Positions 37,382-48,586 are shown, counted from the stretch's first letter. The stretch is 64,000 nt of DNA from JACMMS01 sp043758775 (GCA_043758775.1 JAYVMU010000002.1:1-64000), one strand, 5' to 3'. Numbers and translations: made by a program. Notes: generated by a model not told the origin, from the sequence alone.

Positions 37382-38155
37382 ATGAAAAATATGAATAATA
37401 AAATTGCTATATTTGGTATCCAATTAGATGCTGCCAGCATGGTGGAAACCATTCATTTGATTCAAGGCTGGCTAAGCGAGCCTAGCCGAAACTGTCGTTA
37501 TGTAGTAACGCCAAATGTTGACCATATTGTTAAATTGCAAAAAAATGAGCTTTTTAAACAAGCTTACTCGGGAGCATCTTTAGTTGTAGCTGATGGCAAG
37601 CCGTTAGTTTGGGCTGCTAAATTATTAGGTGAAGATATTCTAGAAACAGTTCCTGGTAGCGATTTGGTACCAGCTTTATTTGCCGACTGTAATCAAAATA
37701 ATTCAGAGCTTAAGGTTTTTTTGTTGGGAGCAGCAGCAGGGGTTGCTGATGTTGCAAAAATAGCAATACACAAGCAATGGAGCGCTGTGAACGTGGTAGG
37801 TACTTATAGCCCTGAATTTGGATTTGACAAAAGTGAAGAGCAGTCAAATGTAATTTGCAATTTAATTAACGAATCAGGTGCGGATCTTTTAGTGCTGGGC
37901 TTGGGCGCGCCAAAGCAAGAGATTTGGGTTCATCAGTATGCTACCAAACTATCAGTTAAAGTAGCGCTTTGTGTTGGCGCAACTATAGACTTTATGGCTG
38001 GAGAAAAGAGTCGGGCACCAGTCGCTTTGCGTAATACTGGCCTAGAATGGGTATATCGTATGTTATCTGAACCCAAAAGATTAGGCCCACGTTATCTAGT
38101 TGATGCCTTCGTGTTTCCTTGGTTATTTATAAAAGAGTGTTGTTCAAAACTTTAG
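37382..38155 (+). CDS. WecG/TagA/CpsF-family glycosyltransferase (GT26)
   Basis: A 257-residue protein. Family signatures are present: TPNVDHIVKLQKNELFKQAY, ASLVVADGKPLVWAAKLLGE, GSDLVPALF, FLLGAAAGVA, LVLGLGAPKQEIW and CVGATIDFMAG. It transfers a sugar (ManNAc type in WecG/TagA) to an undecaprenyl-PP-linked sugar. In this locus it probably adds the second sugar after the EpsB-primed residue. It lies 27 bases after the previous gene and 74 before the exosortase gene. Confidence 0.9.
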   Translation: MKNMNNKIAIFGIQLDAASMVETIHLIQGWLSEPSRNCRYVVTPNVDHIVKLQKNELFKQAYSGASLVVADGKPLVWAAKLLGEDILETVPGSDLVPALFADCNQNNSELKVFLLGAAAGVADVAKIAIHKQWSAVNVVGTYSPEFGFDKSEEQSNVICNLINESGADLLVLGLGAPKQEIWVHQYATKLSVKVALCVGATIDFMAGEKSRAPVALRNTGLEWVYRMLSEPKRLGPRYLVDAFVFPWLFIKECCSKL

Positions 38156-38229
38156 ATTACGCATGTTGTTAAGACTTAATAACTGCTTCTCTGGCGATAT
38201 TAATCTTTTTGAGAGTGAATTAATAACCT

Positions 38230-39807
38230 ATGACTCAAAATAGTAAATTTCAGGATTTTATATACACGGTTAAGCTAATCCCAGGGCTATATTGGCTGGC
38301 ATTATTAGTCGCTATAGTTGCATTCTATGGTGGCTTATCTGACTTAGTCCACCGATGGGATACTCAAGAAGAGTATGGGCATGGTTTTTTTATCCCTATT
38401 ATCTCTATCTGGCTGATTTGGAATAGAAAGGAAGCTATTACTCAAAGTGTAGGAAAGCCTTCCTGGGCTGGGTTATGGCTAATCCTCTTGGGTATACTTG
38501 GGCTGTTGCTAGGTGAAATTACTGCAATTTATATACTCATGCAGTTTGGTTTTATTATTAGCCTATTTGGTATTGCCATTGCCTATGGAGGTTTTTCACT
38601 CGCTCGAATATTAGCGTTGCCTTTCGTCTTTTTATTATTCGCTATTCCACTGCCATACTTTATTGAAGCACAGCTTTCATGGCGCCTACAAATAGTGTCC
38701 TCTAATTTAGGTGTGGCAGTAATACGCGCATTAGGCGATCCAGTATTCTTAGATGGTAATGTTATTGACCTTGGTGGCTATAAATTACAAGTTGTAGAGG
38801 CTTGCAGTGGCTTGCGTTATTTGTATCCATTATTAAGTATCTGTTTTCTAATAGCCTATATGTATAACACGCGACTATGGCAGCGCACAGTCGTATTTTT
38901 ATCGGCTATACCCATTACTGTTTTTATGAACAGTTTACGTATTGCGATGGTTGGCGTGCTCGTTAATAAATGGGGCAATGGCATGGCTGATGGTTTTTTA
39001 CATTACTTTGAGGGTTGGATTATCTTTTTAGTTTGTTTATTGCTACTAGCACTGGAAGTGGTTATATTTGAGAAATTTGGCAAAAAACGAAGCTTTTGGG
39101 TGGCAGTAGATTTTCCGTTGGTAAAGCCTAGCGTGCCCAAAAACCAGCATACTAAAGATAGTAAATTTAACAATAAGCCATTGGTTTATTGCATTATTCT
39201 GATGGTGGTAGGGTTGTTGTCGGTGAATGTTTTGAGTAAACGGCAAGAAACAAAACCGAGCCGTCAGTCATTAGTTAGTTTCCCAGCAACTATAGAGGGC
39301 TGGGTTGCTAAAGAATCATCGTTGCCTAAAGAGGTAGAAAGCTTTTTGGGGTTGGATGATTATCTTCTAGCTGATTATAGTAATCCTGATTACGGTACAG
39401 TCAATTTTTATGTAGCGTACTATGCTTCCCAACGTAAAGGTGTTTCACCACATTCGCCACAAGTATGTATGCCGGGGGGGGGGTGGATAATCTCTTCACT
39501 TGAACAGAGGAAAGTCAAGCTCACCGATGGTCAGACTTATGAGGTTAACCGTACGATTATTGATAAGGCTGGACAAAAACAAGTTGTGTATTACTGGTTT
39601 GAGCAACGCGGCCGACATATTGCAAATGAGTACCTGATGAAATGGTATCTGCTACTTGATTCCATTCAGCGCAACCGTACAGATGGCGCATTAGTAAGAA
39701 TTACCACATTAGTGCGACCAGATGAGCCCATAGAAAAGGCTGACAAACGTATAGAAACATTTCTTGAGGTATCATTACCTAAACTACAGGAATATGTGCC
39801 TGAGTAA
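38230..39807 (+). CDS. Exosortase fused to EpsI domain
   Basis: Membrane cysteine protease/transpeptidase-like enzyme that processes PEP-CTERM proteins, 525 residues. The exosortase part (about 1-280, eight or so membrane segments) has the catalytic triad pattern: Cys192 in EACSGLRYLYPLL, Arg237 in NSLRIA and His258 in HYFEGW. A hydrophobic segment and the EpsI/DUF3485 domain follow (about 315-525) with CMPGGGW (413-419). EpsI is often a separate gene; the fused form is known in XrtA-type proteins. The surrounding eps genes are of the XrtB-associated kind, so I leave the letter open. The Gly codons 416-418 lie in a run of ten Gs (39474-39483). Confidence 0.9.
   Translation: MTQNSKFQDFIYTVKLIPGLYWLALLVAIVAFYGGLSDLVHRWDTQEEYGHGFFIPIISIWLIWNRKEAITQSVGKPSWAGLWLILLGILGLLLGEITAIYILMQFGFIISLFGIAIAYGGFSLARILALPFVFLLFAIPLPYFIEAQLSWRLQIVSSNLGVAVIRALGDPVFLDGNVIDLGGYKLQVVEACSGLRYLYPLLSICFLIAYMYNTRLWQRTVVFLSAIPITVFMNSLRIAMVGVLVNKWGNGMADGFLHYFEGWIIFLVCLLLLALEVVIFEKFGKKRSFWVAVDFPLVKPSVPKNQHTKDSKFNNKPLVYCIILMVVGLLSVNVLSKRQETKPSRQSLVSFPATIEGWVAKESSLPKEVESFLGLDDYLLADYSNPDYGTVNFYVAYYASQRKGVSPHSPQVCMPGGGWIISSLEQRKVKLTDGQTYEVNRTIIDKAGQKQVVYYWFEQRGRHIANEYLMKWYLLLDSIQRNRTDGALVRITTLVRPDEPIEKADKRIETFLEVSLPKLQEYVPE
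39474..39483 (+). repeat. G10 mononucleotide tract in the exosortase-EpsI gene
   Basis: Ten consecutive G bases span the last base of Pro415 and all of Gly416-418 in the conserved CMPGGGW motif. A slip of one base would truncate or scramble the last quarter of EpsI while leaving the exosortase domain intact. Confidence 0.9.
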
Positions 39808-39859
39808 TATCGAATTTAATATTTAGGTTTAGTATCAATATAGGATATTTAAGAACATT

Positions 39860-42256
39860 ATGAAAATAAATACTACTAAAAAAATCATATCAGCTTTACT
39901 CATGACGCTATTACTTAACGCACTTGTAGCATGTTCAACACCAGAAGAAAAAGCGCAATCCTATTATAAAAAAGGCATGGCTTTGTTAGATGAGAATCCT
40001 AATAAAGCTAAACTAGAATTTCAGAATGCTTTGCAAATTAAAAAGAATATGACCGTTGCCATGTATGGTTTGGCATTAGTTGCAGAACGTCAAGCAGATT
40101 GGCAGCGCACTTACGCTTTACTTACACAGGTGCTAGAGCAAGACCCAAAATTTTTGCCAGCCATGGTAAAAAAAGGACAGTTGTTGTTGGCTGCTAATCA
40201 AACTGATAAAGCACTTGAACTTAGCAATAAAGCCTTGGAACTTAATAAGAATGATCCAACTGTACTCAATTTACATGCAGCAGTGATGTTGAAGACGGGT
40301 GACAAGGCGGCAGCGCTTGATTACACAAATCAAGCACTTAAGCTGGACCCTAACAATGCAGATTCATTTACCTTACTGGCTACGGAACGTATGGGTGCGG
40401 CTGATTATCCCAAAGCTATTGAATATCTCGATCAAGGACTTGCTAAAAACCCCAAAAATTTAGTGATGTATTTTATAAAAATCAATGCGTTTGACAAGCT
40501 AAATCAGCTTGATAATGCGCAGAAAGTATATGAAAAAGTGCTTGCTGAGTTTCCTGAGAATACGGCAATCAGGAAAAACTATGCACAATTCTTTTTAAAT
40601 CATGGCAATAAAGTGGAAGCAGAAAAACAGATTAGAAAAATTACCATTGATTCACCTAAAGAAATACAGCCCAAGCTAGATGTAGTGGGATTTGTGATTG
40701 CGACTAAAGGTAAAGAAGCTGGTAAAAAACAGCTTGAAACTTATGTAAAAGATAATCCATCTGATTATCAACTTAAGTTTGAATTGGTCGGTATGTATCA
40801 AGCATTACATGAGGATACAGCTGCAGATACTTTGCTTAATAGTATTGTTAAAGATGCTGGTGATAATGAAAATGGTGTAAAAGCTAAAGGATTAATTGCC
40901 TATAAGCTGATTAAAAATAATAACAAAGAAGAGGCTAGCAAGCTAATAACGCAGATTCTTAATGTTGATAAACGAAATGAACAAGCTTTATTATTAAAAG
41001 CTGGTTTATCAGTAGATGCAAAAGATTACGAGGGTGCCATCAATGATTTAAGAACAATATTGCGTGACTCACCAAATTCGGAGCGGGCATTGATGATGCT
41101 TGCTACAGCGCATGAGGCGGCAGGGTCTCCAGAGTTGGCTGAAGAACAATACATTAAAGCATTTCAGACAAGCAAGTTTGATCCTCAAGTTGGTATTACG
41201 TATGCCGCATTTTTGAATAGAAGAAATCAGACTTCGCGAGCTGATAAAGTTTATGAGGATATTTTAAAAACACACTCTGATAACAATGAAGCTTTAATGG
41301 CCGTTGCACAAGCCAAAATGCAAAAAGGCGACTTGGCAGGCGCACAATCATTAGCAGAACAAGTTAAAAAACTTGGTGGACGCGATGCTGTGGCAGACCA
41401 AATTTTAGGACAGGTGTTTGCAGAAAAAAAAAATATGCAATCAAGTATTGCAGCATTTAAACGTGCTTATGAAGCAGCACCTGATAACGCACTATTAATC
41501 GCATCAATAGTGCGAACTTATATGCAATTCGGTAAAGCCGCAGAGGCACAAGCATTTATTGCTTCTGTATTAAAAGCCAATCCAAATAATAGAGATGCTC
41601 AACTAATGCAGGCTCAGCTATCAACAATGGTAGGTGATCATGATAAATCTATCGCAGAGTTTGAACAGTTTGTAAAAATAAACCCCAAAGTTGCTGTGGG
41701 TTATCAGCAGCTCGCGATGGCCTATTCACGAGCCGACCAGTTAGATAAAGCATTGGCAACTTTGAAATCTGGTTTAGCAGTTGAACCTAAAAATGTGGCA
41801 CTGAGAATGACATTGGCTAGTACTTATGATGAATTAAAACGCTATGAAGATGCAATTAAGATGTATGAGGAGTTGTATGCTGAATATCCAGAACAAGAAG
41901 TATTGATTAACAACTTATCAAGTTTACTTGCAGATCATAGAACAGATAAGCCAAGTTTAACACGTGCATATGAACTTGCTCAGACATTCAAAAAATCTGT
42001 AGTACCACAGTATCTGGACACATTTGGTTGGGCGAGTTATAAAGTTGGTAAATATGATGATGCAGCTAAAGCATTAGAACAAGCGATTGAAAAAGCTCCT
42101 AATACGGCCATTTTTCAATATCATCTAGGCAAAATTTATCTCGCACAAAATGATAAGCCTAAAGCAAAAGAAGCTTTCAAAAAGGCTGAGGCAGGTGCAA
42201 AATCACAAAATTTAGCTGAAATAAATGAGGTGACTCAACTACTGAAAGATCTTTAA
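39860..42256 (+). CDS. prsT: TPR-repeat lipoprotein of the PEP-CTERM system (PrsT type)
   Basis: A 798-residue lipoprotein. The signal ends LVAC (Cys25), followed by STPEEKAQSYYKKGMALL. Tandem tetratricopeptide repeats fill the rest, for example ALELNKNDPTVLNLHAAVML and ALKLDPNNADSFTLLATERM. The layout (lipobox, then about 20 TPRs) and position next to an exosortase match the PrsT family (usually about 900 residues, so this one is somewhat short). It probably scaffolds EPS export or sorting in the periplasm. It lies 52 bases after the exosortase gene. Confidence 0.85.
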   Translation: MKINTTKKIISALLMTLLLNALVACSTPEEKAQSYYKKGMALLDENPNKAKLEFQNALQIKKNMTVAMYGLALVAERQADWQRTYALLTQVLEQDPKFLPAMVKKGQLLLAANQTDKALELSNKALELNKNDPTVLNLHAAVMLKTGDKAAALDYTNQALKLDPNNADSFTLLATERMGAADYPKAIEYLDQGLAKNPKNLVMYFIKINAFDKLNQLDNAQKVYEKVLAEFPENTAIRKNYAQFFLNHGNKVEAEKQIRKITIDSPKEIQPKLDVVGFVIATKGKEAGKKQLETYVKDNPSDYQLKFELVGMYQALHEDTAADTLLNSIVKDAGDNENGVKAKGLIAYKLIKNNNKEEASKLITQILNVDKRNEQALLLKAGLSVDAKDYEGAINDLRTILRDSPNSERALMMLATAHEAAGSPELAEEQYIKAFQTSKFDPQVGITYAAFLNRRNQTSRADKVYEDILKTHSDNNEALMAVAQAKMQKGDLAGAQSLAEQVKKLGGRDAVADQILGQVFAEKKNMQSSIAAFKRAYEAAPDNALLIASIVRTYMQFGKAAEAQAFIASVLKANPNNRDAQLMQAQLSTMVGDHDKSIAEFEQFVKINPKVAVGYQQLAMAYSRADQLDKALATLKSGLAVEPKNVALRMTLASTYDELKRYEDAIKMYEELYAEYPEQEVLINNLSSLLADHRTDKPSLTRAYELAQTFKKSVVPQYLDTFGWASYKVGKYDDAAKALEQAIEKAPNTAIFQYHLGKIYLAQNDKPKAKEAFKKAEAGAKSQNLAEINEVTQLLKDL

Positions 42257-42304
42257 ATTATGATGGCTAAACTAGCAAATATAATCAACGGTAAAACTTA
42301 ATTT

Positions 42305-43123
42305 ATGTACGAATCTTTTTATGGCTTAAAAGAAAAACCCTTTTCCATACAACCTGACCCAGAGTTTTTATTTTTTAGTAAGCGGCACAGTATGGCGTAT
42401 GCCATGCTGGAATACGGCGTATATAACCGTGCAGGTTTCTCTGTTATATGCGGAGATATCGGCTGTGGTAAAACTACTATCGTTCGGCATTTGCTCAATA
42501 ACCTTGATAGCAATGTCACTGTGGGCATTGTCTATAATACCCATCAACATATTGACGATTTATTGGGCTGGATTATGCTTGCATTCAATCAAGCTTATGA
42601 AGGCAAATCGCAAATTGGCATGTTTGATTCCTTTCAGCAGTTTTTAATCAAAAACTATACTGAAGACAAACGTACTATATTAATTATCGATGAAGCGCAA
42701 AATCTAGCAATAGGGGCTCTAGAATCGTTACGTATGTTGTCCAATATTAATGCGGATAAAGATCAATTACTGCAAATTATTTTGGTGGGCCAGCCACAGT
42801 TAAGAGACTTACTGAAAAGACCTGAACTACAACAGTTTAATCAACGAGTTTCAGTTGATTTTTTTATTCCGCCATTAGTTGGATTCGAAGTGGCAAAATA
42901 TATTGAGCATCGCCTGCATGTAACGGGCCGAGAAACGCCATTGTTTACACCTAAAGCCATTAAACTGATTGCTGAAGCGTCAAAGGGCGTGCCTAGAAGT
43001 ATTAATATTTTATGTGATACCGCATTGGTTTATGGTTTTTCATCAGGCAGTGAAATGGTTGATGAAAATATTGTTGGTGAAGTGTTAAATGACCGTTCTG
43101 ATTACGGAATTTTCTCTGATTAA
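42305..43123 (+). CDS. ExeA-like AAA ATPase of the PEP-CTERM/EPS locus
   Basis: A 272-residue ATPase that opens MYESFYGLKEKPFSIQPDPE, the hallmark of the exosortase-locus secretion-ATPase subfamily (GspA/ExeA-like). Walker A is GDIGCGKTT (50-58), Walker B TILIIDEAQN (124-133), and QFNQRV carries a sensor-type Arg. There is no periplasmic peptidoglycan-binding domain as in ExeA. It is thought to aid export assembly; its exact role is not known. It lies 48 bases after prsT and 14 before galE. Confidence 0.87.
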   Translation: MYESFYGLKEKPFSIQPDPEFLFFSKRHSMAYAMLEYGVYNRAGFSVICGDIGCGKTTIVRHLLNNLDSNVTVGIVYNTHQHIDDLLGWIMLAFNQAYEGKSQIGMFDSFQQFLIKNYTEDKRTILIIDEAQNLAIGALESLRMLSNINADKDQLLQIILVGQPQLRDLLKRPELQQFNQRVSVDFFIPPLVGFEVAKYIEHRLHVTGRETPLFTPKAIKLIAEASKGVPRSINILCDTALVYGFSSGSEMVDENIVGEVLNDRSDYGIFSD

Positions 43124-43137
43124 ACAGGATATCTATA

Positions 43138-44148
43138 TTGCTTATTTTAGTTACTGGTGCAGCGGGCTATATAGGTGGTCACACTTGCGTGGAGCTATTA
43201 AACCAAGGGCATGATGTTATTGCATTGGATAATTTCTGTAACAGCAAACCCATTGCATTAAGTCGTATTGAGAAAATTACGGCGAAAAAAATGACCTGTA
43301 TCACTGGAGATGTTCGTGATAAAACTGGTTTGAGGATAATATTCAAGCAACATGCAATTGATGCAGTGATTCATTTCGCTGGACTTAAAGCCGTTAGTGA
43401 ATCTGTTGCTAAGCCTTTGTTTTATTATGATAATAATGTACAAGGTAGTGTGGCTTTACTGGAGGTGATGGAGGAATCTGGAATTAAAAATTTTGTTTTT
43501 AGTTCATCAGCTACAGTTTATGGTTTCTCAGATAGTGAGCCGATTGCAGAAACTGCATCGCTCAGCCCAGCAAATCCATATGGTCATAGCAAGCTCATGG
43601 TAGAGCAAGTATTAAGGGATCTATCTAAATCAGACTCTAGCTGGAATATTGCCATTCTGCGTTATTTTAATCCGGTGGGTGCCCATCAAAGCGGCCTGAT
43701 TGGTGAAGACCCGACTGGCGTGCCCAATAACCTTATGCCTTACATTACTCAGGTAGCAATAGGGCGCTTAAAGCAACTACGAGTCTTTGGTGATGACTAC
43801 GCAACGCCAGATGGTACGGGTGTGCGTGATTATATTCATGTGGTAGATTTAGCGTTAGGGCATATTGCTGCTATCAATGCTATTGTGAGAAATAGTGGCT
43901 TAATGACGGTTAACTTAGGTTCTGGTCAAGGTGTGAGTGTGCTTGAGTTGGTACATGCTTTTGAAAAAGCGACAGGCGTTGATGTTCCCTATGAGATTGT
44001 AGCTCGCAGACCTGGTGATATTGCGATGTATTATGCTGATCCTAAATTAGCCAATCAATTATTAAATTGGACAACGCAAAAAAGCTTAGAAGATATATGC
44101 CGTGATGCATGGCGTTGGCAATCTCTTAACCCGAATGGCTTTGTATAA
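43138..44148 (+). CDS. galE: UDP-glucose 4-epimerase
   Basis: Interconverts UDP-glucose and UDP-galactose (or the N-acetyl forms), supplying sugar donors to the island's transferases. It is 336 residues. The NAD-binding GAAGYIGG (8-14 region), catalytic Ser124 and Tyr148-x3-Lys152 (NPYGHSK), and ILRYFNPVGAH are all in place. The start is TTG 43138. It is the last gene of the island; the following 116 bases to rarA show no gene and no strong terminator. Confidence 0.93.
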   Translation: MLILVTGAAGYIGGHTCVELLNQGHDVIALDNFCNSKPIALSRIEKITAKKMTCITGDVRDKTGLRIIFKQHAIDAVIHFAGLKAVSESVAKPLFYYDNNVQGSVALLEVMEESGIKNFVFSSSATVYGFSDSEPIAETASLSPANPYGHSKLMVEQVLRDLSKSDSSWNIAILRYFNPVGAHQSGLIGEDPTGVPNNLMPYITQVAIGRLKQLRVFGDDYATPDGTGVRDYIHVVDLALGHIAAINAIVRNSGLMTVNLGSGQGVSVLELVHAFEKATGVDVPYEIVARRPGDIAMYYADPKLANQLLNWTTQKSLEDICRDAWRWQSLNPNGFV

Positions 44149-44264
44149 ATTAGCCTTTATCAAGCATGTATTGCGGTAAGTTGTCGACTGCGACTTTTGC
44201 TGTGCTAGTATCATCAGTTAATCCAAATTATCAACTGTAGTTATTTAGAAACTGTCTCAATAAA

Positions 44265-45587
44265 TTGAATAGCCTATTTCAACCCGCAAGCCCACAGGCG
44301 CCACTGGCAGAGCGTTTACGCCCAAGCACGTTAGATGAAGTGGTTGGGCAATCACATTTATTGGGCGAAAATAAGCCATTACGATTAGCATTTCAATCGG
44401 GCAATTTACCCTCTATGATTTTGTGGGGACCGCCTGGCGTAGGTAAGACCACGCTGGCACGCCTGATTGCCAACACGGCTAATGCAGAGTTTGTCGCGCT
44501 TTCTGCCGTGTTATCGGGTATTAAAGATATCCGTGATGCCATCGAGCTTGCCGAACACAATCTGCAGCAATCAGGCCGTAAAACCATTTTATTTGTGGAT
44601 GAAGTGCATCGATTTAATAAAGGTCAGCAAGATGCGTTTTTACCGTTTGTAGAGAGTGGCCTGATTACCTTTATCGGTGCGACCACTGAAAACCCTTCAT
44701 TCGAGGTGAATAGTGCGCTGCTAAGTCGTGCACAGGTGTTTGTGCTTAATAGCTTATCAGAAGCTGAATTAGCACAGTTGTTAGAACGTGCCAGATTGCT
44801 AGTGGCAGAAAATATCACTTTAAACGATATCGTTACTGAACAAGTGTTAGCCTATGCCGATGGCGATGCCAGGCGCTTGCTGAATTTTCTTGAAGGTTTA
44901 TTTAACGCGGCCAGTGCGGCTAATGTGGCGCAAATTGATGAATCGTTTCTAAAAACGAGTATGGCAGCCAAGTTACGCCGTTTTGATAAAGGTGGCGAAG
45001 CATTTTATGATCAAATTTCTGCCTTGCATAAATCAGTACGAGGTTCTAACCCTGATGCCGCTTTATATTGGTTTTTGCGTATGTTAGATGGTGGTGCAGA
45101 TCCACTTTATCTTGCACGGCGTATCGTACGTATGGCGTTTGAAGATATTGGTATTGCCGACCCACGTGCGCAAACTATCGCGCTGGAAGCTTATCAAATT
45201 TATGAGCGTTTAGGCTCACCAGAAGGTGAGTTGGCACTGTCTAACGCCGTGATTTATTGCGCTATTGCGGCTAAAAGCAATGCTGCTTACAACGCTTATA
45301 ATCAGGCAAAAGCCTTTGTGGCGGCTGATAAATCACGTGCCGTGCCTTTGCATTTACGCAATGCGCCTACTAAGTTGATGAAAGCGTTGGATTACGGCAA
45401 AGAATATCGATATGCGCATAATGAACCCGACGCTTATGCAGCAGGCGAACAATACTTCCCCGACGATATGACACCGCAGCAATTTTATGTACCCACACCA
45501 CGCGGCTTAGAAGGTAAAATAAGCGAAAAATTAGCTCACCTTAAAATGCTCGACCAGAATGCACTAAAACAGAAAATAAAAAAATAA
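44265..45587 (+). CDS. rarA: Replication-associated recombination protein A
   Basis: AAA+ ATPase (MgsA/RarA, WRNIP1 family) acting at stalled forks, 440 residues. Walker A is GPPGVGKTT (55-63), Walker B TILFVDEVHRFNKGQQDAF (from 107), and sensor 1 is IGATTENPSFEVNSALLSR. The C-terminal MgsA helical domain includes ALYWFLRMLDGGADPLYLAR. The start is TTG 44265. It is followed by serS after 15 bases, the conserved rarA-serS pair. Its usual upstream partner lolA is 30 kb away. Confidence 0.95.
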   Translation: MNSLFQPASPQAPLAERLRPSTLDEVVGQSHLLGENKPLRLAFQSGNLPSMILWGPPGVGKTTLARLIANTANAEFVALSAVLSGIKDIRDAIELAEHNLQQSGRKTILFVDEVHRFNKGQQDAFLPFVESGLITFIGATTENPSFEVNSALLSRAQVFVLNSLSEAELAQLLERARLLVAENITLNDIVTEQVLAYADGDARRLLNFLEGLFNAASAANVAQIDESFLKTSMAAKLRRFDKGGEAFYDQISALHKSVRGSNPDAALYWFLRMLDGGADPLYLARRIVRMAFEDIGIADPRAQTIALEAYQIYERLGSPEGELALSNAVIYCAIAAKSNAAYNAYNQAKAFVAADKSRAVPLHLRNAPTKLMKALDYGKEYRYAHNEPDAYAAGEQYFPDDMTPQQFYVPTPRGLEGKISEKLAHLKMLDQNALKQKIKK

Positions 45588-46943
<1,356 letters not shown>

Positions 46944-46958
46944 AATTTAAGTTATTTG

Positions 46959-48509
46959 CTAATTTACCGCAATTTTAAATGTATCAGTATCCGGGTTATG
47001 CCTAGGTTGATAACGCTCTAAAATGCGTTGATAGCTACGGATAGATTCCACAAATACCACGGGAGCACCACCACTGGCGTAGCCAAATTTCACTGTGGTG
47101 TAGTAGTTGGGGTCATTTAACATGACCAGAGTTTTTTTAACATCCGCCCAGCTATTAGGGTTTAGATGCTGGCGTTGTGCCAGCACTCTTGCATCCTCAA
47201 CATGGGCATAGCCAATATTATACGACGCCAATGCCATGTAGGTACGGTCTGGCTCAGCAATCTGGCTAGGGATAATGTCTTTAAGCTTCATCATATACTT
47301 TGCCCCAGCAGGAATACTTTGCTTTGGATCTAATCTATCTGTCACGCCCATCAAGTCTGCGGTAGATTCAGTGAGCATCATTAGTCCACGTACATTGGTT
47401 GGCGAAGTGTTGTAGGTATCCCAATGTGATTCTTGATAGCTGATTGCAGCGAGTAAACGCCAATCTATATCGGTTATTTCTTGTGCATCTTTAAACAAGC
47501 GTACATATTGCGGTAACAGAGTGCGGCTGCGGATTAAAAATGCTTTCACATCGACTGGATCAAGCCGTTTTGCGTTGCCAAGATAACGGTCTAGCACGCT
47601 GCGTAATGTGCCATCTTTCTGTATTCGCACAAAAAAAGCATCCACTTTTTTCGCTAAATCAGCTTTAGGATGGGCCGGCTGATCTTTATGAAGAGAAGCC
47701 TCATGCAGTAGATCTCTAAATTTAGAATGTTTGGGTAACGCCCATGCAATTTTCTCGGATTCTCCTAACGGCATGGCAACTTCCAGATTAGGGTAATAAT
47801 TTTGCATGATAGAAATTAAATGGCTATCTGCAACTGTATATTCAATATCACCACTTGCCACTGCTTCGATGAGCTGCTCGGTATTTACATTGGGGCGCTC
47901 TTCCCATTTAAGCTCGGGTTGGCTTTCCTGTATCTTTTTCAGCCGCTCGGCAAAGCTGGTACCGGCAGGTACAACAATGGACTCGTCACTCAAGTCCTTT
48001 ATTTTTCTTGGGGGGCTATCATCTAATTCCTTGTTATAAATTAACTCTTGCTGAATAGTTTGGTAAGGCGTGGCAAAAGAAACTACCTTTTGACGTGCTG
48101 CAGTAATGCTTAAATCGGATGCAGCAATATCAGCTTTGCCTTGCTCTAGTGCTGGTAATACTTGACTGATATTGTTCACGACTAGAAATTTTGCTTGGTA
48201 AGCCGCACCCAAACTCTTCACAAACAGGTTGGCTAAATCGTACTCTATGCCAGCCAGATTTTTATCGTCGTTATAGTAATAGGTGGTTGGGCTATTAAGT
48301 GTGACAAAAGTAATGGTATAAGGGTCTTCCATTACTGGCGGTGGCGGGTTAGTCTTGTTACAGGTGGTGAGTGCAAAGCTACAGAACAATGCGCCACAAA
48401 CCAAGCCTGTGTGCTTAGCAGTCAATACAGAGTAACACTCTATAAATAACTTAGAGCAAAGGCTTATAAAACAACGACTGAAATGCATGGCTTTGGTGGG
48501 CTTTAGCAT
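46959..48509 (-). CDS. mltF: Membrane-bound lytic murein transglycosylase F
   Basis: A 516-residue envelope enzyme that cleaves peptidoglycan glycan strands. The N-terminal region (about 1-50) contains a hydrophobic stretch ending SFALTTCN, a possible lipobox with Cys near 50; the start may be Met8 rather than 48509. A family-3 solute-binding-like domain (about 62-300) precedes the SLT domain (about 335-470). The SLT domain carries the catalytic Glu in ISYQESHWD and NVRGLMMLTESTADLMG. The two-domain order is diagnostic for MltF. It stands downstream of rpiA on the same strand, 77 bases apart. Confidence 0.9.
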   Translation of the reverse strand: MLKPTKAMHFSRCFISLCSKLFIECYSVLTAKHTGLVCGALFCSFALTTCNKTNPPPPVMEDPYTITFVTLNSPTTYYYNDDKNLAGIEYDLANLFVKSLGAAYQAKFLVVNNISQVLPALEQGKADIAASDLSITAARQKVVSFATPYQTIQQELIYNKELDDSPPRKIKDLSDESIVVPAGTSFAERLKKIQESQPELKWEERPNVNTEQLIEAVASGDIEYTVADSHLISIMQNYYPNLEVAMPLGESEKIAWALPKHSKFRDLLHEASLHKDQPAHPKADLAKKVDAFFVRIQKDGTLRSVLDRYLGNAKRLDPVDVKAFLIRSRTLLPQYVRLFKDAQEITDIDWRLLAAISYQESHWDTYNTSPTNVRGLMMLTESTADLMGVTDRLDPKQSIPAGAKYMMKLKDIIPSQIAEPDRTYMALASYNIGYAHVEDARVLAQRQHLNPNSWADVKKTLVMLNDPNYYTTVKFGYASGGAPVVFVESIRSYQRILERYQPRHNPDTDTFKIAVN

Positions 48510-48586
48510 ATACTAGAGTTTCGTTGAGTTTGTATGCGCTGTCTAGCAATAGTTGGCATCAAAGTGTAACCAATTATGATAATGCG

